A stretch of DNA of 26,982 bases, from positions 3,429 to 30,410 of the forward strand of contig RWJK01001465.1 of assembly GCA_004335835.1 (NCBI GenBank), in the 5' to 3' direction. Shown here in pieces: positions 19,649-26,982 of the stretch. This stretch comes from Scenedesmus sp. ARA3 (lineage: Eukaryota; Chlorophyta; Chlorophyceae; Sphaeropleales; Scenedesmaceae). The translations under genes were made by a program, and so were the position numbers. The notes beneath the pieces were generated by a model that was given only the letters and a program-made list of their open reading frames with translations, made no database searches and was not told where the DNA came from. Each line of letters begins with the position of its first letter. The stretch's first letter is position 1.

Positions 19649-20631
19649 GGTGTCAGCGAGTGAGCCACTGAGTGAAGTTCAGGGGTGCAGCGCCAGACAG
19701 AGCAGTGGTCAGCTGCTGACCATCCTGCAGCTGGGCAGCACGCAGAGCTCCCCAGGGCACAATGTGGTACTGCAGCAGCTGTGAGGAGCGTGAGAAGCAG
19801 CAGTGCAACAGCATTGCAGAATTGTGAGATGGTTGGTTGGGATGGGTTGGTGCAATGCACATGGTGGGCTGGTGCAATACGCATGGTGGGCTGGTGCAAT
19901 ACGCATGGTGGGGTGGTGCAATGCGCATGCCATCAGCACTCGTTGATGTTGCAACTGCCGATTCAGAGCTGCAGTGGCTGTGAGAACATTAACAAACAGG
20001 AGACGGCATGGCATATGCATTCAGGTAGTCAACAGCAAGGACAAGCTGACAGGGCATGGCGGCAACAGCAGAAGAATGCGACGCCCCAACAACAACCTGA
20101 GAACAGCTGTGAAAGGCAGCATTCGCCCACACTTCTTGCAGACCCACCTGTGTCAGCGCCTGCTTGTTCTCTGGCTGCAGCAGCTGCTGCGCAGTGAGGC
20201 CTGTTTCCTCACGGATGTCATCATCAGAAAAGGCCTCGTTTTTGGGTGCAAAGATGGTCCAGGCTGCGTCAGCAGGGATGTCAATGCCAGCAGCCTGCAG
20301 GTGCAGCAGCAGCAGCAGCAGCAGCATCAGCATCAGGAACAGTCTGTCAGGAAAGGCCTGGTCGTTGGGCGCAAAGATCTTCCAAGAGGCTTCAGCGAGC
20401 ATATCAATGTCAGCAACGTTATCTAAAGCACTAAAAAGCCCCTGCCATTTGCTTTTTGTCTGCTAACCGGTTGCAGCTCACCTGGACTGCCGCATTGAGG
20501 GTGCTCAGGCTGGGGGTCTGAGCGAGTGCCTGTGCCACAGTGGTGGGTGCAGCAGCGGCTTGCTGCAGAGTGCGGCCCTGCACGGACGCAAGAGCGCAAG
20601 TAACCAAAACTACAGTTGCGAAAAGCTTCAT
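19306..20631 (-). CDS. Secreted single-domain fasciclin (FAS1) protein
   Basis: FAS1 domains are extracellular adhesion modules; in algae they occur in cell-wall and matrix proteins. Three exons join in phase 0: 20631-20482, 20294-20148 and 19593-19306, giving 194 residues ending in TAA. Residues 1-19 are a clear signal peptide (MKLF then [15 protein letters not shown]). The domain follows: [30 protein letters not shown] (FAS1 H1-type block), [17 protein letters not shown], then [17 protein letters not shown] (H2-type block). This is one domain of normal length. A poly-Asp run (about seven Asp, from a GAT repeat) interrupts a loop before the H2 block. No transmembrane segment or GPI-type tail is seen, so it is probably soluble and secreted. 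A TATA box lies upstream. Introns 1 and 2 carry CTG microsatellites and partial copies of exons 2 and 3. Confidence 0.92.
19418..19440 (-). repeat. GAT repeat coding poly-Asp in FAS1
   Basis: A trinucleotide repeat (CAT on the plus strand) encodes the acidic run in the last FAS1 exon. It lies in a loop where length variation would be tolerated. Confidence 0.85.
19609..19646 (-). repeat. (CTG)n microsatellite upstream of FAS1 exon 3 acceptor
   Basis: On the sense (minus) strand about 12 CTG units lie 15 bases before the acceptor of FAS1 exon 3. Confidence 0.88.
19680..19778 (-). repeat. Copy of the first 100 bases of FAS1 exon 3
   Basis: About 100 bases of exon 3 ([19 protein letters not shown] and following) recur with an AG acceptor at edge 19778, 185 bp upstream in the gene of the real edge at 19593. 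Identity is high with only a few changes; the copy then runs into unrelated sequence and lacks the last third of the domain. Confidence 0.93.
19841..19929. repeat. Minisatellite, 22-bp unit, about four copies
   Basis: Unit GGTGGGCTGGTGCAATACGC plus AT, two exact copies flanked by two diverged ones, in FAS1 intron 2. Confidence 0.9.
20303..20326 (-). repeat. (CTG)n microsatellite at FAS1 exon 2 acceptor
   Basis: On the sense strand a run of about seven CTG units ends in CACCTGCAG, the acceptor of FAS1 exon 2 at 20294. Confidence 0.88.
20345..20417 (-). repeat. Diverged copy of the 5' part of FAS1 exon 2
   Basis: About 70 bases encode [22 protein letters not shown] against [22 protein letters not shown] in the real exon, with the edge at about 20417, 123 bp upstream of the real edge. 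The copy has lost its AG acceptor. Confidence 0.85.
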
Positions 20632-21341
20632 GGTGGGCAGGATCGTAATGCGCTTGTGAAGAGGACGTGCGTGCGACTTGCGTGTGTCTGACCAGTAGTG
20701 GACAGATTAGAGGGATTGCTGTGAGATAGCAGACGTTAGCTATGGCAACCGCTTATATAACATAAAGATGTAGCATTTACAGAAAGTGTGAGGCGTACGT
20801 TCCCTTGTCTTCTGACAGTCACCGCCTTCTGGCGCAGTTGCGCGAAGGCATGACGGTTGCCTTTGGAGGTTACTGGCGGGTGACAATAGATCGGCTACTA
20901 GACAATATCACAAATTCTTAGTCAAGTTTGTCACAAACCGGATGTTGGCGCTATCGAAGTCCAGCTGGTTGTACATGTACAGGTTCTGCAGCAAAGCTGT
21001 CGACAGCGTAGGAGGAGTGAGCAAAAACAAATTCTTTTATCAAATATTAGCTCAGCTTTGCAACCGATGCATCGCTGCCCTTGTGGCGGCCCTGTTGTAT
21101 CAACAGGTATGCACCTGTACCCTGCACCCTTGCCATAATCGACGTGTGATCCCACTGCGTTGTGGTGTCGAGCAATTAAACTCTTGCTTCTCACATCTAG
21201 TGTATGGGGTACTGCCTGCGCTTTCGATCAGCACGCCTGCCTCGGATCGACACAGCACGAAGTGTTTCAAGTTCACGCTCAGTTCTCCAACGACACCGTG
21301 TTGCGTTTAGTTAGAACTTTACAATTGCGTCTCTTTTCATC
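20632..21341. other. Divergent intergenic region between FAS1 and the repeat-solenoid gene
   Basis: Holds the FAS1 promoter on the left and presumably that of the plus-strand gene on the right. No other feature is recognised. Confidence 0.5.
20751..20760 (-). promoter_or_regulatory. TATA box of the FAS1 gene
   Basis: TTATATAAGC on the minus strand lies about 120 bases before the FAS1 start codon, a normal place given a short 5' leader. Confidence 0.6.
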
Positions 21342-24171
21342 ATGGCATGCCATAAACTGTCACACGTGGATGCTGAAGCGCTCGATAGCGTGCTGGAAAT
21401 CTGCTGTCAGAAGTTGGGCCTGCAGGGCCTGGCCTGTCTCGCAGCCAGCAGCAAGCAGTTCCGCACAGCGTGCTTGATACTCGTTCGCGACCGTGCCTCA
21501 ATGCTGCTGGTAGCTGTCAATGCAGACTTTGCCGCCGCAGCAGCAGACTCAGCAGCAGCAGCAGTGGCTCATAGTGTGCCTGGCACTACTGCAGTAGCAG
21601 CTGCTCAAGGAACAGCACAGAAGCTCATGTGCGCCATCACTTGGATGCTGCAGCATGCTCCCAACTCAACAGCAGCAGCAATGTCAGAATTTGCAGTGCT
21701 GATTCCAAGAGTGCCCTTACCATGGGCAGAAAAGCTTGTAGCAGCTGGCGTGCGCATCTCCTACCCAAAGCTGCTGGCAGCGGCCAGCAGCATGGTGCCA
21801 GGCGTGGAGGTGTGGGTGCAGGCGCAGCAGCAGCTGGGCGTGCAGACAGACATTCCAGCAGCTGCTGTCACTGTCTGCTGCACAGATGATTGGGTGAGTG
21901 ACAGCCTAGAATGTGCAGTGCCATGAAAAAAGCCACTTGCAAGATAGCTGCAAAAAAACGTGCGCATTGCAGCTGCTGGCATAAGTGTTTTGTCAGCTTC
22001 ACACTTACATCATCATGTCGCAACCAAGACGGCCGATGAGCTGCTGTAACATCGTCAGAAGAATAAGACCAAGCACGTAGGCTGCAGGCCAGCAGCTGCT
22101 GTAATTGAAACCTTCACTGTGTTGTTAGGATTGCGTTGAAACGTCCACAGCTAAGGTCATTAAAACTTGTATATGTGCATGTCCAGAAGCTCTTCATGTT
22201 GCATGCAGTGGCTGGTGGGCGTCGCGTCTAAGGTCATCTGATCTAAATTGAACATTTACTTTACGCGCATGCGCCTGTTGCTGCATGCAGTGGCGGCGGG
22301 GCAACACAGCTGTGCCAAAAGAGGTGCTGCCAGTAGGCCACGACCTGCTGCAGCTGCTGCAACTGGCAGTAAACAGCAGCTGCTCACGCGCAGCAGGAGA
22401 TGTGGCCGTTGCAGCAGCATTTGAGCTCCCAGATGCCATCATTGAGCCGGATGTGGCGCGCAAGCTGCTCGTGACAGCAGCAGCTCGGCAGCACGATTGT
22501 GTAGTGTTGCAGCTGCTAGCGGACCCAGCCATTCAGCAGCATGCAGATGGCGATACATATGAAGTGGTCATTAGCCAGCTGATGATCGCTGAAGCAAAAG
22601 ATGGCTGGCATCCTCGCCGTGTGCGGTACTGTGAGCAGACATCAGCCGCAGTCCAGCTGTCAGCAGCAGAGCTTTTGAACAGTGAGGCAGCCGCGCGGCT
22701 GCTGCACACAGCCGTGCTGCACGGCAGGCTTGGCTATGCAGAGTATCTGTGCCAGCTGCCTGCAGCGCTGCTGCTAGGCAATGATGCAGTGTTGCCGCTG
22801 CTGTCCGAAGCAGTCGAGCAGGAGGAGTTCTGCAACTGCACAACAACACTCTGCAGCCTGCCAGGCGCAGTGCAGCTGCAGCTCAGCAGCGGTGATGCGC
22901 TGCACCTGCTGCAAGCAGCTGTGCAGCGTGATGACGCAATCAGCACAGCAGCGCTGTGCAGCCTACCAGCAGCAGCAGATATCAGCAGCACAGAAGCCCT
23001 GCAGCTGCTGAAAACAGCTCTGCAACACTACAGCCAGGAGTGCCTGGAACCATTAGTGTGCTTGGAAGGAGCGCAGCAGCTGAGCTGTGACGCAGTGGCA
23101 CAGCTGCTGCATACAGCTGTGCAGCAGCGCAGCCGGGCCTGTGCAGCAGCACTGCAGGGCCTGCCAGGAGCACAGCAGCTGAGCAGTGAGGCTGTGCTGG
23201 ACTTGTTGGTGGCAGCAGTTGGGCCGCTGCTGGCTGAGCAGGACGCAGCTCTAGAGCAGCTCAGCAGTGCTGGCAGCAGCATGGGGCAAACTGATGTCAG
23301 CAGCAGCAGTAGCAGCAGCAGCAACAATAGCAGCAGTAGTGGCAGTAGCAGCTACGGCAGCCGCATCAGCAGGGCAAGGTGTGCAGAGGTGCTCTGCATG
23401 CTGCCTGGTGCGCAGCAGCTGCCAAGCGCTGTGCTGGTGCAGCTGCTGCAGGCTGCTGTGAAACTCGGCACTGCCTGTGTGTGCATTGGGCCGCTGCTGG
23501 GTCTGCCAGCAGCTCAGTACATTGCAAGCAGTGTCATGGTGCAGCTACTAGTAGTGCGGGGTTTTGCTGACACACAAGATATTGGTGACATTGTGTGGAT
23601 GGTATGTATGGCGGAGGCAGCACAGTTTGGTGCAGATGTGGTTGCAGCTCTGCTGAGTGCAGCGATACGGCTTGGCAGCAGCTGGTGTGTCGCTCGGCTG
23701 AGCCAGCTGCCTGCGGCACAGCAGCTGGGCAGCGACACACTTGCAGGCTTGCTGCAGGCAGCTGTCTTAGGCCTGCACACGTCAAAGAAGAGCAGGCATG
23801 TGTTTGTGCAGTCTCTGTGTGGCTTGGCTGCAGCAAAAACACTTGGCAGTAGCATAGTGGCTGATCTGCTGCTGACCGCTGTGCAGCAGCACAATCCTGC
23901 AAGCGTGCTGCGCTCCCTGTGCAAGCTGCAAGCAGCACAGCAGCTTGGAACAGCGGTTGTGTTCAACCTGCTGCAGGCAGTTGTGATGTGCAGCAGTGCT
24001 GATAGCATCACAGCTTTGAGCCAATTGCCAGGGGCCCAGCAGCTAAGTGGTGAGGCAGTAGGGCAGCTGCTGCTGGCAGCTGAGCAGCAGGGGTGCACTG
24101 GCTGTGCAGAACAGCTGCACAGGCTGCCGGCTGCTGCCAGCATTGTGGCTGGTGTGGCTGTTGACAACTGA
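21342..24171 (+). CDS. Alpha-helical repeat protein with F-box-like N-terminus
   Basis: Two exons, 21342-21893 and 22291-24171, join in phase 0 through a GTGAGT donor and a GCATGCAG acceptor, giving 810 residues ending in TGA. The start (LSHVDAEALDSVLEICCQKLGLQGLACLAASSKQF) looks like an F-box: helix, then dLxxLaxxSkxf. If so the protein would be a substrate adaptor for an SCF ubiquitin ligase; this is an inference from a short motif. The rest contains about 12-13 repeats of 33-40 residues of the type LPGAQQLSSEAVLDLLVAAV, spaced by variable linkers with Cys-rich ends, probably forming an alpha-solenoid for protein binding. A poly-Ser linker of about 25 residues interrupts the array after the fifth or sixth repeat. 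I recall similar LPxAQQL repeat proteins as large families in green algae but no named domain. A TGTAA signal lies two bases after the stop codon. Confidence 0.82.
22199..22216 (+). repeat. Possible short copy of the exon-2 edge of the repeat-solenoid gene
   Basis: TTGCATGCAGTGGCTGGTGG resembles the real acceptor region (TGCATGCAGTGGCGGCGGGG) about 80 bp downstream. The match is short and may be chance. Confidence 0.35.
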
Positions 24172-24173
24172 GT

Positions 24174-24178
24174 TGTAA
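24174..24178 (+). terminator. TGTAA poly(A) signal
   Basis: TGTAA immediately after the stop codon of the repeat-solenoid gene, unusually close, implying a 3' UTR of only about 15-25 bases if used. Confidence 0.5.
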
Positions 24179-24491
24179 AATGACGTATTCTAGAGTTGTA
24201 TGCGTGTGGCGCCTGTGCAAGCTGAGTGTGCACTAAGCAATGTGTTACAATGGTTGGTTGTGTCAACCGCATGGTGTGTGGTTGTCCTTACATGCTGCAG
24301 TCATGTGTTGGTCAAAGCTGCCAGCGTCCAAATAACAAATTCAATGTCAACACAAGCCACTTGCTGCCTCCTCCCTTATGCATGGCATCCCACTCAGAAA
24401 CACACAGCTCTCCAGCCACTCTGGTGGTGTTGAAAAAACACCAATTTGTTTTACTGCACAACGGCAGCCTTGTGTAGCAGCAGTCTGCTGT
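24179..24491. other. Convergent intergenic region before H2A
   Basis: About 310 bases between two convergent genes. Apart from the H2A 3' hairpin, no feature is seen. Confidence 0.5.
24426..24442 (-). terminator. Histone 3'-end hairpin of H2A
   Basis: On the minus strand GGTGTT, a five-base loop TTTTC, then AACACC, about 50 bases after the H2A stop. This is the 3'-processing stem-loop type of replication-dependent histone mRNAs in volvocine algae. Confidence 0.88.
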
Positions 24492-24881
24492 TTACTCTGA
24501 TGCAGCGTCTCCCTTCTTGGACTTCTTGGGCAGCAGGTGGGTGTGGATGTTGGGCAGCACACCACCACTAGCAATGGTGACAGTGCCCAGCAGCTTGCTC
24601 AGCTCCTCATCGTTGCGGATGGCGAGCTGGAGGTGGCGAGGAATGATGCGGTTCTTCTTGTTGTCGCGGGCAGCATTGCCTGCCAGCTCCAGCAACTCAG
24701 CTGCCAGGTACTCCAGCACTGCTGCCAGGTACACGGGTGCACCAGCACCGATGCGCTCGGCATACCTGCCCTTCTTCAGGTAGCGAGCGAGACGACCTAC
24801 GGGGAACTGCAGGCCAGCCTTGGAGCTGCGAGACACAGACTTGCCCTTGGCCTTGCCTGCTGCCTTGCCACGACCAGACAT
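24492..24881 (-). CDS. Histone H2A (canonical)
   Basis: Core nucleosome protein, 129 residues, intronless. It starts [20 protein letters not shown], has the H2A signature AGLQFPVGR and the acidic-patch residues in [18 protein letters not shown], then [17 protein letters not shown] and [10 protein letters not shown]. The tail ends DAASE with no SQE/D-hydrophobic motif, so it is not an H2A.X; the core and docking region are those of replication-type H2A, not H2A.Z. It is divergent from H2B across a 299-base promoter and is followed by a histone hairpin. Confidence 0.98.
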   Translation of the reverse strand: MSGRGKAAGKAKGKSVSRSSKAGLQFPVGRLARYLKKGRYAERIGAGAPVYLAAVLEYLAAELLELAGNAARDNKKNRIIPRHLQLAIRNDEELSKLLGTVTIASGGVLPNIHTHLLPKKSKKGDAASE

Positions 24882-25180
24882 GATGCTGTTTGTTGGTTGT
24901 TGTAGGAAAAAGAGAGAGTGTGTGAGAGTGTTTCGATTGGTTTCAAAGCACGCAGAGGCTTAAATACGTAGCAGCTAACAACGGCAGACGAGCGGTCGCT
25001 TTTGGCTGATCAACCTCAGCTCTGAGCTTGACCGGTGAGTTGAGTGCGATCGAATAGTCCCTCTCCCCTGCCGCTCATCAAGGCACAGTATAAAACAAAG
25101 CTGTGTGCTCGATGAAACATATACACCTACTTTCATCAAAACACATACTTCTGACCTTGAGTCAACAACAACAGTTTGAA
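24882..25180. promoter_or_regulatory. Shared divergent H2A/H2B promoter
   Basis: 299 bases between the start codons of H2A (-) and H2B (+). There is TATAAAA for H2B at 25089-25095, about 90 bases before its ATG, and a TATTTAAG-like box for H2A on the minus strand at about 24958-24966, about 80 bases before its ATG. Such head-to-head pairs allow joint S-phase expression. Confidence 0.75.
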
Positions 25181-25547
25181 ATGGCACCCAAAGCAGCTGA
25201 GAAGGCTCCGGCCAAGGCCGCAGCCAAGAAAACCACCGACGGCAAGGCAAAGAAGAAGAAGATCAGCAAGGCCGAGACCTACAAAATCTACATCTATAAG
25301 GTGCTGAAGCAGGTGCACCCCGACACTGGTATCTCCTCCAAGGCCATGTCCATCATGAACTCCTTCATCAACGATATCTTCGAGAAGATTGCTGGTGAGG
25401 CCAGCAGGCTGGCTCGCTACAACAAGAAGCCCACCATCACGTCCCGCGAGATTCAGACTGCTGTGCGCCTCATCCTGCCCGGCGAGCCTGGCCAAGCACG
25501 CCGTGTCTGAGGGCACAAAGGCCGTAACCAAGTTCACCTCCGCCTAA
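25181..25547 (+). CDS. Histone H2B, one-base frameshift near the C-terminus
   Basis: Core nucleosome protein, intronless. The N-terminal tail is Lys/Ala-rich ([17 protein letters not shown]), and the histone fold is intact: [66 protein letters not shown]. After that glutamate an extra C at 25487-25488 (GAGCCTGGCC where GAGCTGGCC is expected) shifts the frame and ends it early at 25510. The normal last segment ([19 protein letters not shown] in plus-one) follows intact to TAA at 25545-25547. As written the protein loses the last helix with the conserved ubiquitinated Lys region. An otherwise perfect gene with its hairpin makes a sequence error more likely than a true pseudogene. Confidence 0.93.
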
Positions 25548-25669
25548 GTATGCCCAGCCTGGCTGACTGGCTTCTCCAGGTGCTGTGCACAGCAGTAGTC
25601 ACCAGCAGCAGCTGCCTCTGCTGTCAACTGGTGATGCCACTGCTGGTGCTGCCTGGATGCCAACAAAAT

Positions 25670-25685
25670 GGTGTTTATCAACACC
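25670..25685 (+). terminator. Histone 3'-end hairpin of H2B
   Basis: GGTGTT, loop TATC, AACACC on the plus strand, about 120 bases after the intended H2B stop. Confidence 0.88.
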
Positions 25686-26573
25686 ACCACTCTCGATGGA
25701 AATGATACTTGTCCTACCAGAACATGTAGCTGCATGCGATGGCTTGAAGACGTATGTCAGTGTGCTACAGCAGCATGATGTTGCGGGTTGCAGTTGCTGA
25801 CACCAAACCTCACAGCATTCTGCATGTATGCCGCATGCACACATGAGTTGTCCATCAAAACACAACAGGGTGTTCAACGTGTTCTGGTCAACAGTGGCCA
25901 CTGGTCTGGCCAAGCAGGGTGCACATTGTCATGCATTGCATGTGTTGTGCCTCAGCTGGCCTGCCTATGACAAGGTATACCAGCGCACGACACGTCATCA
26001 CCATGTGGCACGGCACTGGCTTGCAGTTCGCTAGCCGTTGTTGGGGTGCAGCTATGCATGACGACTGCCATATGGCAGTAATCAGAATCTTCCCACGATG
26101 GGACAGCATGGCGTCCCGCCACGGTAGCACCACTTTAAGGTTGGGTTGCACATGCCTCAGGCTGGGTGCTTGTGTTGGTGACTTGGTTATTCCGACAAGG
26201 TTTCAGGCAAAGTCTTCAACAACCATTGTTTTGTCAACATTCGTCCATGTACAACAAAATGAACCAAGCTAGACGAACAGCGTGTCCGCCGGCGGCGCCT
26301 CATCATCATGTTACAGCGTGTCCGCCTCCAGTGTCGTTATGCTGCTTTCAGCTATTGCTGCTGTGACTTCCGGCAGAGAGATGTTTGGTGTCATATGCTG
26401 TCAACCTTGTCAACCTTCTGTGCAGTTCGTGCAGCTGTCTTTGCTGCCGGCGCCAAGCAGCCCAACACCGCACCCCTTCCAACAAGGAGACCACTGAGAA
26501 CACAAGCAGCAAGCGCATTGAAGCAGTTATCATTTTGTCTGTATCAACTCCATCTTTTCCTTTAAGTAATGGT
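25686..26573. other. Intergenic region between H2B and H3
   Basis: About 900 bases with no recognised gene. The flanking histone genes converge here. Short open frames carry no known domain. Confidence 0.5.
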
Positions 26574-26725
26574 GGTGTTGATAAACACCGTGTTGGGTAG
26601 CAAGCCACAAGCATCAGCAACAGCTGCTGCTGTCACAATGGTTCTGCCAGCCAGCACTGCTGTTGCTCAGGCTGTTCAATTGCTCAGGCTGCTGTCAAGC
26701 CAGCTGCTCAATCACGCTCTCCGCA
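26556..26725 (-). repeat. Partial duplicate of the H3 3' end and its hairpin
   Basis: This segment parallels 26755-26893, about 200 bp away. It has a TCCTTTAAGTAATGG-type flank, a hairpin (26574-26589, loop TATC on the minus strand), GGGTAGCAAGC, CCAGCCAGCACTGCTGTTGC, and at its far end the reverse complement of CACGCTCTCCGC. The last encodes the GER of the H3 C-terminus followed by Asp and a stop. Only about 14 coding bases were copied. Confidence 0.85.
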
Positions 26726-26771
26726 GCAGGTATACAAGAACAATACGACATTCTTTCCTTTGAGTGATGGT

Positions 26772-26787
26772 GGTGTTGAAAAACACC
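26772..26787 (-). terminator. Histone 3'-end hairpin of H3
   Basis: On the minus strand GGTGTT, loop TTTC, AACACC, about 90 bases after the H3 stop codon. Confidence 0.88.
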
Positions 26788-26876
26788 ATTTTGGGTAGCA
26801 AGCATCAGCAGCAAAGGGCATCAGCAGCAGCTGCTGTTCTGCCAGCCAGCACTGCTGTTGCTGTCAGGCCAGTTGC

Positions 26877-26982
<106 letters not shown>

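Noticed and set aside
23514..24272. 252-codon open frame on the minus strand
   Set aside because: Antisense shadow of the repeat-solenoid exon; Ser/Cys/Ala-rich translation of CAG-biased DNA with no domain.

Overview
This is a nuclear segment of a green alga (Chlorophyta). The evidence is spliced genes with GT-AG introns whose phases join exactly, a betaine-lipid synthase, cilia-type genes (a TTLL ligase and an Aurora-like kinase), replication-type histone genes ending in a GGTGTT-loop-AACACC hairpin instead of a poly(A) signal, and TGTAA poly(A) signals. The heavy CAG/GCA bias, poly-Ala/Gln/Ser proteins and the repeat-solenoid protein suggest a Sphaeropleales or Scenedesmus-like alga, but that placement is inference. 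A run of exactly 50 Ns and two apparent single-base frameshifts indicate a draft assembly.

Layout. 1-1628 (-): part of a spliced gene for a protein with a CX2C...CX2C zinc ribbon, possibly transposon-derived, running off the left edge. 2789-6783 (-): betaine lipid synthase BTA1, with six well-phased exons covering the N-terminal methyltransferase domain and the start of the second SAM domain; the rest of that second domain is not in the window. 6784-9861: long intergenic stretch. 9862-12323 (+): Aurora-like Ser/Thr kinase, cut by the assembly gap at 12324-12373. 12802-17780 (+): TTLL tubulin polyglutamylase with a very long low-complexity N-terminus. 17781-19305: intergenic, with a tandem repeat of about 250-bp units. 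19306-20631 (-): small secreted fasciclin (FAS1) protein. 21342-24171 (+): alpha-helical repeat protein with an F-box-like start. 24492-26982: histone cluster with H2A (-) and H2B (+) divergent from a shared 300-bp promoter, and the 3' end of H3 (-) at the right edge.

Main observation. In at least five neighbouring but unrelated genes, fragments of exon edges together with adjacent flank are tandemly copied into the neighbouring intron or 3' flank. BTA1 has this at exons 3, 4 (both edges), 5 and 6 (both edges); TTLL at exons 3 and 4; FAS1 at exons 2 and 3; the kinase at exon 6; and H3 at its 3' end. Most copies lie 104-134 bp from the next copy. They look like relics of junction-spanning tandem duplication that lengthen introns while leaving one complete exon. 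Most are decayed, two in TTLL carry in-frame stops, but the BTA1 exon-3 array is stop-free and in frame. This could be a genome-wide mode of intron growth in this lineage, or partly an assembly artefact; long reads and RNA would decide.

Functional links are modest. The kinase and the TTLL lie head-to-tail and both belong to families tied to cilia, and the histones form a normal divergent pair. The other genes look like independent neighbours.
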